Part shown: positions 33,257-39,945 of the stretch, piece by piece | Layout: each line of letters opens with the position of its first letter | Position numbering within the stretch: position 1 is the stretch's first letter | Assembly (NCBI GenBank): GCA_937934655.1 | Contig: CALGZB010000120.1 | Coordinates: forward strand, 1-45,396 | DNA: 45,396 bases | Source of the DNA: an uncultured Acidimicrobiales bacterium | Lineage (GTDB): Bacteria > Actinomycetota > Acidimicrobiia > Acidimicrobiales > SHLQ01 | Direction: 5' to 3' | Position numbers and translations under genes: made by a program | Notes under the pieces: model-generated | What the model was told of the DNA's origin: nothing | Databases searched by the model: none | The model's input: only the letters and a program-made list of their open reading frames with translations

Positions 33257-34837
33257 CTCGGCAGCGATTTCGGCACCACGGCTGCGGAGCTCGTATTTGA
33301 GCACCTTGCCGCTGGCGTTCAGGGGGAGTGCATCGACGAACTGGAAGAAGCGAGGAACCTTGTAGTTGGCCATCTCTTCCCGGCACCATTTGCGAAGATC
33401 ATCCTCGGAGCTTTCGCTCCCGGTAGCTGGAACGATCCACGCCATCGCGACTTCGCCAAGGCGCTTGTCGGGAACGCCGACAACCGCAGCAGCAGCAACG
33501 TCGGGATGCGAGGAGAGACTGTTCTCGATTTCGGCCGGGTAGGCGTTGAAACCGCCGACGATGAACATGTCTTTCTTGCGGTCGGTGATATCGATATAGC
33601 CACGTTTGTCCATGACACCGATATCGCCGCTGTAGAGCCAGCCATCTTCATTGATTGCGGCCGCGGTTTGTTCGGGGTCGTCGAGGTATCCGACCATCAC
33701 GTTGTACCCACGAATAATGATCTCGCCGGGCTCGCCCCGCTCGACTTCGTTTCCTTCGTCATCGACCACCATGACCTCGACATCGTCGATTGCCCGACCG
33801 GAGGTTGTGGCGATGGTCCGAGGGTCGTCGTCGTGGCGACACATCGTTGCCATGCCCGAGGACTCGGTAAGGCCGTACCCGGTGACGACTTTTTCGAACC
33901 CGAGTTTGTCGCGCATCTGGGTGATCATCTCGACCGGGATGGCTGCCGCTCCGGTAACTGCGAGCCGCAAGCTCGAGAGGTCGAAACTCTCGAGATCGGG
34001 ATGATTGAGGATGCTCTGATAGATAGCCGGCGGGCCAGGGAGCATCGTGATGCGTTCCTCGGGGATACGGCTCATTACCGACGGCACGTCGAAGACCGTG
34101 TGCGGGATGATCGTGGCACCGGTCATGAGACAGGCCAGGATGCCGGCGTTAAACCCAAAGGAGTGGAAGAACGGGTTGACGATGAGGTACCGGTCGCCGT
34201 GTTCGAGCCCGATGACATCGGCCCACGACTTATAGCCGCGGCAGATGGCCGAATGACGGAGCATGGCGCCTTTGGGGGCGCCGGTGGTTCCGGAGGTGAA
34301 CATGATGTGGCACAGATCATCGCCGGTGACCGCTGCGCTTCGTTCGGCTCGCACCGCGTCGTCGACGTTGTCGCCACGATCGATGAAGTCGACAAAGGAG
34401 GTCGTGCCTTCGGCGATTTCGCCGCGCATGACGATGATGGCTTCGAGGTCTTCTCCCGCGCCTGCATCGTGCAGTAGCTGCACATAATCGGTGTCGAGGA
34501 AGTCGGTAACGGTAAAGAGGAACCGAGCCTTGCTACGGCTCAGCACAAAGCCGGCCTCACGGCCCTTGAATCGGGTGTTGACGGGCACAACAACCCCGCC
34601 AACCATATGGGCACCCAGGGCGGCCACGATCCACTCACTGATGTTTGGTGCCCAGACGGCAATCCGGTCACCGGGTTCGAGGCCGAAATCGAGGAATGCA
34701 CGGGCAGCTTTGTTGATATGGGCCGCTAACTGTCCGAAGGTAAGCCGGAGGTCGCCCTCGACAAGGGCTTCATCGTCAGGCCAGGTAGCCGCCGCCATTT
34801 CCACCAAGGATGGAATGGTGGTCCAAAGATCACTCAT
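33242..34837 (-). CDS. Acyl-CoA ligase (FadD/FadD3-like)
   Basis: The 531-residue ANL-superfamily ligase has all core motifs: the P-loop IMFTSGTTGAPKGAML (A3), GYGLTESSGMA (A5), WLYSGDIGVMDKRGY (A7), the hinge DRKKDM (A8) and the catalytic lysine in LNASGKVLKYEL (A10). It would activate a carboxylic acid to its CoA ester with ATP. The overall look recalls FadD3-type ligases of steroid-ring catabolism, but substrate cannot be read. The start is ATG 34837. The C-terminus is Ala/Glu-rich (EIAAEAAAD) and ends in a 22-bp repeat region. It is followed upstream by an unknown membrane protein on the same strand, 37 bases away. Confidence 0.9.
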   Translation of the reverse strand: MSDLWTTIPSLVEMAAATWPDDEALVEGDLRLTFGQLAAHINKAARAFLDFGLEPGDRIAVWAPNISEWIVAALGAHMVGGVVVPVNTRFKGREAGFVLSRSKARFLFTVTDFLDTDYVQLLHDAGAGEDLEAIIVMRGEIAEGTTSFVDFIDRGDNVDDAVRAERSAAVTGDDLCHIMFTSGTTGAPKGAMLRHSAICRGYKSWADVIGLEHGDRYLIVNPFFHSFGFNAGILACLMTGATIIPHTVFDVPSVMSRIPEERITMLPGPPAIYQSILNHPDLESFDLSSLRLAVTGAAAIPVEMITQMRDKLGFEKVVTGYGLTESSGMATMCRHDDDPRTIATTSGRAIDDVEVMVVDDEGNEVERGEPGEIIIRGYNVMVGYLDDPEQTAAAINEDGWLYSGDIGVMDKRGYIDITDRKKDMFIVGGFNAYPAEIENSLSSHPDVAAAAVVGVPDKRLGEVAMAWIVPATGSESSEDDLRKWCREEMANYKVPRFFQFVDALPLNASGKVLKYELRSRGAEIAAEAAAD

Positions 34838-34874
34838 GATCTCAAAACCCTAGTTCGGATCAACGACAGCGCGG

Positions 34875-35585
34875 TTAAGCGGGCCGTTCAGCCGGATTTC
34901 GAAGCGCAACAGCTTCACTCTCCGCTTTTGCCGCTTTTAGCCGAAGCTCGGTGACGATCGAGCGAGTGATATCTCGGGCCGTGACCACGAAGTACATCGC
35001 CCACGCTAGAACGCCAAGGAACTTGGCGGCATCTTCGAGGACAAGACTGATGTCTTTGCTCCCGACCCCTATCTGGTCGACCGCGATCGAGGCGGCAAAT
35101 GCCCCACCCGCAGCGATGAGCATCTTGTTATTGGTTCGACGTAGCTCGACCCGTTCGCTCACAATCCACCACCAGGTAAGACCCAGGTACATCACGTAGA
35201 ACGACGCCTTTGGGAGGCCGACCCGGTTGGGGATGACGCTATGAAATTGGAAGAGGTCGTCGAGCAAGAGCAGGGTCGAAAGAATCGCGCCGCCTCGCAG
35301 CATCGTCGCCGCGCCAGCACGGCCTCCAAGCCAAGCGACCCACGCACCGGACGCTGCGGCAACCGTGGCGGTTGTCCACGCAAGAATGCCCAGGTTCGAA
35401 ACGAGGCCGGTGTACCACGGCGTGCCACTGGCATAGGAAGGATCGAGGAGCAGATCGCGGTACGGGATTGTGTTCTGTGTGACCAATCCAAGCAGCATGA
35501 TGAGCGCGCCGAGCCACATCACTCCCAGCGGGATAAGAGGCCGGAGTTGTTCTGCTACCGGTATGCGCGCTCGACGATCTGTCAC
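34875..35585 (-). CDS. Uncharacterised polytopic membrane protein (236 residues)
   Basis: The GTG at 35585 is the only workable start, although its purine-rich stretch (TAGAG) is too close to be an ideal ribosome-binding site. Six hydrophobic segments are visible, starting with LIPLGVMWLGALIMLLGLV and ending with FLGVLAWAMYFVVTA. Loop features include DDLFQFHSVIPNRVGLPK and an aspartate pair that might bind a cofactor, but nothing diagnostic. The C-terminal 40 residues are a charged helix. It precedes the acyl-CoA ligase gene on the same strand and is divergent from the second ligase (35682). I do not recognise the family. Confidence 0.72.
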   Translation of the reverse strand: MTDRRARIPVAEQLRPLIPLGVMWLGALIMLLGLVTQNTIPYRDLLLDPSYASGTPWYTGLVSNLGILAWTTATVAAASGAWVAWLGGRAGAATMLRGGAILSTLLLLDDLFQFHSVIPNRVGLPKASFYVMYLGLTWWWIVSERVELRRTNNKMLIAAGGAFAASIAVDQIGVGSKDISLVLEDAAKFLGVLAWAMYFVVTARDITRSIVTELRLKAAKAESEAVALRNPAERPA

Positions 35586-35681
35586 CTCTAGGTCATCGGC
35601 ATCAGTCGGGGGTTTCTTAACTCGAAGCAGGGCTTGGTAACTTCAACGGGCACACGCTGAATGTTCTGCTCGAGGGGACCC

Positions 35682-37247
35682 ATGACAGATACCGCTGAAG
35701 AAACACCATCACTTTTCCCAGGAGAAGTAGCGCGGAGGACTCCCGACAAGCCCGCCATCATCATGGCTGGCACCGGCGAGCAAATGACCTACGGCGAACT
35801 CGACGCGATGGCGAGCCAGTTGGCGCAATTGTTTCGTGCCGAAGGCCTTCAAGTGGGCGACCATGTGGCGTTCTGCCTCGAGAATCGCCTCGAATATCTG
35901 GCGATTGCTTGGGGCTGTCACTACGCCGGGCTCTATTACACGGCTATCAGTAGCCGTCTGCAGACCGATGAGATGGCGTACATCATCGAGAACTCGTCGT
36001 CGCAGGCATTCATCACCTCGCCGTACAAGGCCGATCAGGCCGCTGAACTCGCCGAGCAGATGCCGAACGTTCGGATCCGGCTTGCCGTCGGCGGTGCCGT
36101 CGACGGCTACGCCGACTTCGCTGAAGAAATCGCAAAACACCCAGCGGAGCTCCTCGATGACCCGGTCGAAGGGCAAGACATGCTCTATTCATCGGGCACC
36201 ACCGGCCGCCCGAAGGGCATCAAGGCCCCGCTTCCCGGACTCCCGCTCGGCTCCGCTCCCGGTCTTTCGGTCATGGCCCAGTTTCTATTCGGCGCCGACG
36301 AGAAGGCGATCTATCTGTCGCCAGCGCCGATGTATCATGCCGCGCCGCTGCGTTTTTGTATGTCGTTCCAGCGCATGGGCGCCACGGTCGTCGCGATGTC
36401 TCGATTCGACCCTGAAGAGGCGCTCAAGGCCATCGACACGTTCAAGGTCACCGCAAGCCAGTGGGTGCCCACAATGTTCGTGCGCATGCTCAAGCTGCCC
36501 GACGAGACCCGGGCAAAGTACGACGTGTCCACTCTCGGACACGCGGTCCATGCCGCTGCACCGTGCCCGATCGATGTGAAAGAAAAGATGATCAACTGGT
36601 GGGGCCCTGTGCTTCACGAGTACTACGCAGGCACCGAAGGCAACGGCCTCACCTACCTCAACTCCGAGGATTGGCTTACCCACAAAGGCTCGGTCGGAAA
36701 ACCCCTGCTCGGTGTCGTGCACATTCTCGACGACGACGGCAATGAGGTCGAGGTTGGACAAGAGGGTGGCGTGTACTTCTCGGGCGGCGGTGGATTCGAA
36801 TATCACGGCGACGAAGAGAAGACCAGCGACTCACGGATGGGCGACAAGTCGACCCTTGGCGATGTTGGCCGAGTCGATGAGGACGGTTTCCTCTACCTCA
36901 CCGACCGGAAGGCGTACATGATCATCTCCGGCGGCGTAAACATCTACCCGCAAGAGGCCGAGAACGCACTCACGATGCACCCCAAGGTGTTCGATGTTGC
37001 AGTCATCGGTGTGCCCAACGACGACTTCGGCGAAGAGGTCAAAGCGGTCGTGCAGCCGGTCGATATGGCCGAAGCCGGGCCCGAACTCGAACGCGAACTC
37101 ATTGCGTTCTGTCGGGAGCAGCTAGCTGACGTGAAGTGTCCGCGGTCGGTCGACTTCCGGGCAGAGCTTCCCCGGCACCCAACCGGCAAGCTCTACAAGC
37201 GCCTTCTGAAAGACGAATACTGGAAAGCTGCGGGTCGCACTATCTAG
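35682..37247 (+). CDS. Acyl-CoA ligase (FadD4/FadD13-like)
   Basis: The ATG at 35682 is preceded by GAGGGG at five bases. The 521-residue ligase has the P-loop MLYSSGTTGRPKGIKAP, EYYAGTEGNGLT in the A5 position, LGDVGRVDEDGFLYLTDR (A7-A8) and the catalytic lysine in HPTGKLYKRLLKDEYW (A10). The A5 motif with Tyr-Ala-Gly-Thr-Glu and the long insert after the P-loop differ from the ligase at 33242, so the two are not recent duplicates. ATP-dependent activation of a fatty or aromatic acid to its CoA ester is expected. It is transcribed away from the unknown membrane protein and first ligase, with a 96-base divergent gap. Confidence 0.9.
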   Translation: MTDTAEETPSLFPGEVARRTPDKPAIIMAGTGEQMTYGELDAMASQLAQLFRAEGLQVGDHVAFCLENRLEYLAIAWGCHYAGLYYTAISSRLQTDEMAYIIENSSSQAFITSPYKADQAAELAEQMPNVRIRLAVGGAVDGYADFAEEIAKHPAELLDDPVEGQDMLYSSGTTGRPKGIKAPLPGLPLGSAPGLSVMAQFLFGADEKAIYLSPAPMYHAAPLRFCMSFQRMGATVVAMSRFDPEEALKAIDTFKVTASQWVPTMFVRMLKLPDETRAKYDVSTLGHAVHAAAPCPIDVKEKMINWWGPVLHEYYAGTEGNGLTYLNSEDWLTHKGSVGKPLLGVVHILDDDGNEVEVGQEGGVYFSGGGGFEYHGDEEKTSDSRMGDKSTLGDVGRVDEDGFLYLTDRKAYMIISGGVNIYPQEAENALTMHPKVFDVAVIGVPNDDFGEEVKAVVQPVDMAEAGPELERELIAFCREQLADVKCPRSVDFRAELPRHPTGKLYKRLLKDEYWKAAGRTI

Positions 37248-37268
37248 CGAATCCTGCGTACCAGCGAC

Positions 37269-38096
37269 CTAGGCGTCGAAGACGACCACTGGGGCTGGAG
37301 CTGATCCTTCGTCTCCAGACTCGGGCTCACTGGCGCCACCGAACATCGCGGTGACCGCCAGAATTGCAAGGACTCCGGCGACGAGAACCCCAAGGATTCG
37401 CGGAAGGCGGCGAGCGCCAGGGGCCTTTGTGGCCTTCTGCTTCGTCGCCTTCGCCTCGCTCTTTGTCATCGGCTTTGGCGCTGGTCCGAACGAACGGTTG
37501 ATCGCGGTCCAGAAATCTTGGTTGTGCCGGGCAGGGCGGTAGGCGGCGATAAGTTCGTCGGCGTCGGCGGCATCAGAAGACTCGTCGAGCTCAAGATCGT
37601 TCAGAGCAGTGCGAGCGCCCTTCACCATGCCAGCGAACGGCTTTGTGTCGGTCTTCAGCAGCGAGGCGGCTTGTTTCTGGTCGACCATTTCGCCGGCGAC
37701 CATGGAGATGGCGGCGACATTATCGAGCGGCATTTCCAGCAGGGCAACGGCCAACTCTGAGTCGAGTTTCTCGGCAAAGTCCTTGGGAAGGTCGTCGCGT
37801 GCGTTCTCGCAGGATTCAAAGACCCGGCGGAAGAGCCACGTGCCGAAAGGCGGTTCGTCGACCTCGGCCCGAAGCGGGCTGTAGCTATCGAGATAGACCT
37901 CTTCAAGGACATCGTCCATGATCGTGGTCGAGCCAAAGCTATTGAAAACAAACCGGCGAAGGTGAGCGTCGTGGAGCTGAAGAAGCGCCACGTATGCGGT
38001 GTGATCGCCGTTGCGGGCTTTCCCGAGGAGGTCAGCTTCGTTCGATGCTCCGACGAGCACCGACCAGCCGCCATTCGATGCTGAAGGGGTGTTCAT
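37269..38096 (-). CDS. ECF-sigma-like protein with C-terminal membrane anchor
   Basis: The 275-residue product begins at ATG 38096. Residues 20-98 read as sigma region 2: EADLLGKARNGDHTAYVALL, then DDVLEEVYLDSYSPL and FGTWLFRRVFESCEN, the equivalents of the core-binding and -10-recognition helices. A weaker region-4-like helix-turn-helix follows at 118-168 (ISMVAGEMVDQKQAASLL, MVKGARTAL). Then come an acidic linker, a Lys-rich stretch (MTKSEAKATKQKATK), one membrane helix at 231-253 and a short acidic outer tail. The charge pattern puts the sigma part in the cytoplasm. A sigma factor carrying its own anchor would be held at the membrane and might need proteolytic release. It could instead be a degenerate sigma homologue with another job. 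A G-quadruplex motif lies 46 bases upstream. Confidence 0.8.
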   Translation of the reverse strand: MNTPSASNGGWSVLVGASNEADLLGKARNGDHTAYVALLQLHDAHLRRFVFNSFGSTTIMDDVLEEVYLDSYSPLRAEVDEPPFGTWLFRRVFESCENARDDLPKDFAEKLDSELAVALLEMPLDNVAAISMVAGEMVDQKQAASLLKTDTKPFAGMVKGARTALNDLELDESSDAADADELIAAYRPARHNQDFWTAINRSFGPAPKPMTKSEAKATKQKATKAPGARRLPRILGVLVAGVLAILAVTAMFGGASEPESGDEGSAPAPVVVFDA

Positions 38097-38463
38097 GAGA
38101 ATAGGTATCGGCGCGGTTAGTGAGGTGCTTTACCGAATCTCGGTGTGGGTGTGGGTGTGGTGTGGGTGTGGGTGTGGGTGTGGGTTGCTTTCTGCCCGGC
38201 CGCTGGTGCTGCCGGCGCTTTGTTGGCTGACCTCCGTAGCGACGCACCCTTCGGGCACGTCGTTCCTGCGGTGGCTCACTACGTTCGCTGGTGGCAGCTA
38301 CTTCGCAAATCGCCAACAAATCACCGTCAACCCCATCCGCCTCTCTGTAAACCTCCCGTTGGCGCTTCCCGCTGGTTCGTTCGGTTGTTTGAAGGGGTGG
38401 GTTCAACGGCTTGTTTGTTTTGTTGGGGCTCAAGGTGGGGGATGGGGGGCCGACACTTTGTAG
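38097..38463. other. 367-bp intergenic region with GT-rich repeat
   Basis: No convincing gene is seen. The left part (38142-38186) is a GTGTGG-type repeat described separately. The rest (38187-38463) has several open frames in conflicting directions with unusual composition (Pro/Lys/Thr-rich or Gly/Trp-rich translations), which argues against coding. A second G-rich stretch at 38425-38449 lies just before the gene at 38464. Promoters of the sigma-like gene and of the 38464 gene must be here. Confidence 0.6.
38142..38186 (+). repeat. Hexanucleotide GTGTGG repeat with canonical G-quadruplex motif
   Basis: Seven tandem GTGTGG-like units include four GGG runs at 38164, 38170, 38176 and 38182, separated by three-base TGT loops. 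This matches a canonical parallel G-quadruplex. It lies 46 bases upstream of the sigma-like gene, with the G-rich strand being that gene's template strand. Confidence 0.85.
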
Positions 38464-39021
38464 GTGCGTACTCTTGATGCTGTTTTGTTTTGTCCTCTTG
38501 ATGAGGACCTTCCTGGGCTGCTTCCTTTTGGGTCGCTTCGATACTTTGATGCTGCGGCTCGAAACCTTGTTGGTGTTCGCTCGGTCGCCGACGACGTTGC
38601 CGATGCAACGGCTGCCTGGCCGGTTCGGGCCTTTGAACTTTGGGGGCGGACTGCACGCATGAGTGGGAGCGAACAACACATCGCGAGTTGTGCGGTGGCT
38701 GTTCTTGACCATGTTGTTCCCGAGCTAACGGTGAGTCGGCCAGCGACTGCGCCGGATCTTCTCGTATCTAGTGCCGACGAACGATTTACCGAGACGGTGC
38801 TGGACGGCGAAGTGGCCGAGTACGTGCGCTCCATGCCTCTGGGCGGTCAGGTCGCGTTTGCCGACCGGTTCCTTTTGGTAAGTGAACTGCCCGGCGCTCC
38901 TACTGGGCTGCGTTCACTGGCTGAGCGGTGCATGTTGCTTCTCGACGCGGTCCCTATTGGCGCCTTTGCCGGTCGGCCACCCGCCGACAGCATTGACCCG
39001 CTAAGAACCGCTTCCCGCTAG
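38464..39021 (+). CDS. Uncharacterised protein (185 residues)
   Basis: A GTG at 38464 opens a 185-codon frame with codon use typical of the window. The protein is soluble and acidic. It has no membrane segment and no motif I can name; DAVLFCPLDEDLPGLLPFG and GGQVAFADRFLLVSELPG are its most distinctive stretches. No ribosome-binding site stands out, apart from the G-rich run at 38444-38449. It is divergent from the sigma-like gene, and the hairpin/C-run region follows it. The coding call rests on length and composition. Confidence 0.6.
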   Translation: MRTLDAVLFCPLDEDLPGLLPFGSLRYFDAAARNLVGVRSVADDVADATAAWPVRAFELWGRTARMSGSEQHIASCAVAVLDHVVPELTVSRPATAPDLLVSSADERFTETVLDGEVAEYVRSMPLGGQVAFADRFLLVSELPGAPTGLRSLAERCMLLLDAVPIGAFAGRPPADSIDPLRTASR

Positions 39022-39177
39022 ATCGTCTCGCCGCCGCCAACTCTTCGGCGGGTGGCCAATTTTGGGGTCTTGGGAATTGCTGGACGAATGTCGCGACTTT
39101 CCGGGTTTACAAAACGTCTATCACCTGTACGCAGCGCAAAGCGCTAAGTACGCCCCGGAGTTTCAAATCGCAAAAGT

Positions 39178-39246
39178 CCCCCCACTTTTCGAGGTTCCCC
39201 CCACCTGCTAACTCCGGGGAATCCCCCCAAAAATAAAAAACCCCCC
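39178..39246. repeat. Four C6 runs (G6 on the minus strand)
   Basis: Runs of six C occur at 39178-39183, 39197-39202, 39223-39228 and 39241-39246, in an otherwise non-coding 362-base gap (39022-39383). The 12-20 base loops are long for a stable G-quadruplex. The last run forms part of the adjacent hairpin. Confidence 0.7.
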
Positions 39247-39298
39247 ATGCGATGGCACTGATTCTCCCGCCGAATCGGTGCCATCGGCATTTTGGGGG
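39241..39298 (-). terminator. Long hairpin, probable terminator of the acidic-protein gene
   Basis: Arms gatggcactgattc (39251-39264) and gaatcggtgccatc (39272-39285) pair with one wobble. They extend outward through atgc/gcat with a bulge and cccccc/ggggg. On the minus strand a run of twelve bases, all T except one A, follows at once (39240-39229). It lies about 85 bases past the stop of the gene at 39384. On the plus strand it could also stop transcripts from 38464. Confidence 0.75.
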
Positions 39299-39383
39299 AT
39301 ATCTCAGATTCGCCAACCGCAGATGTTGCAGCCCCTGGGCGCGCCAAATAGAGCCCGCCTAGCAACTGCGATGTTGTGAGGTG

Positions 39384-39905
39384 CTATTCCTGCTCGGAGG
39401 CGGCGGCTGATTCCTCGGCCGGAGCATCTTCTGCACTGTCGTCTTCGGCTGAGGCGACTGCGTCGGCTTCAGCTGGTGCTTCCTCAGCAGGAGCTTCCTC
39501 GGCTGGTGCTTCTTCAGCAGCAGCTTCCGCCTCCTGGGAACCGGAAGCTTCGTCAGCTTCTCCGTCTTTGGAAGCTTCGTCAGCTTCTGTGGCCTCAGCC
39601 TTCGGAGGAGTGGCGAGCGGGTCGGCCTTCACGGCGGCGAGGACAGCTACCGAGTCGCGGTAGGCCGTCTCGGCTGCCGCTTTGTCCTCGGCGGACGCGT
39701 TCGAATCGCTGTTGAGCTTTGAGACAACCGCTGCGGCGTCTTTCTTCGTTCGCTCAGCCTTGGCGATGGCCTTGGCTGCCTTGGTTTCGTTCGCTGTTGC
39801 CTTGAGGTGCTGGTTGAACAGCTCCAGGGAAATCAGCGTTTCTTCATCAAGTGCACTTTGGTCGCTCACGTCGTCCATCATTGCACCGACCAAACGGGTG
39901 GTCAC
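39384..39905 (-). CDS. Ala/Glu-rich acidic protein, uncharacterised
   Basis: The frame runs from GTG 39905, with ATG alternatives at 39881 and 39878, to TAA-type closure at 39384; the exact start is open. The first 95 residues form a helical, Lys/Ala-rich domain (DEETLISLELFNQHLKAT, AIAKAERTKKDAAAVV). The last 75 are an acidic low-complexity tail dominated by E-E-A-P-A units, encoded by 15-bp repeats around 39470-39535. It has no signal peptide or membrane helix and no known family that I recognise. The gene is divergent from the S9 peptidase with only 40-64 bases between starts. Nucleoid- or ribosome-associated proteins can have such charged tails, but I infer no function. Confidence 0.7.
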   Translation of the reverse strand: MTTRLVGAMMDDVSDQSALDEETLISLELFNQHLKATANETKAAKAIAKAERTKKDAAAVVSKLNSDSNASAEDKAAAETAYRDSVAVLAAVKADPLATPPKAEATEADEASKDGEADEASGSQEAEAAAEEAPAEEAPAEEAPAEADAVASAEDDSAEDAPAEESAAASEQE

Positions 39906-39933
39906 TACTCGCGCAGGTGGAATCTCCAGCCGG

Positions 39934-39939
39934 TATTGT
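39934..39939 (+). promoter_or_regulatory. Putative -10 element for a leaderless S9 peptidase gene
   Basis: TATTGT ends six bases before the GTG at 39946, matching TANNNT at leaderless spacing, and there is no ribosome-binding site in the short divergent gap. No clear -35 box is seen. Confidence 0.4.
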
Positions 39940-39945
39940 CCACGT

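Noticed and set aside
38032-38712. Minus-strand frame with Pro-Thr and Pro-His repeats
   Set aside because: The repeats are the reverse translation of the GTGTGG hexamers, and the frame overlaps two better supported genes.
39107-39365. Minus-strand frames through the C-run region
   Set aside because: They lie downstream of a gene end and across the terminator hairpin; Gly/Trp-rich translations reflect the G-runs.
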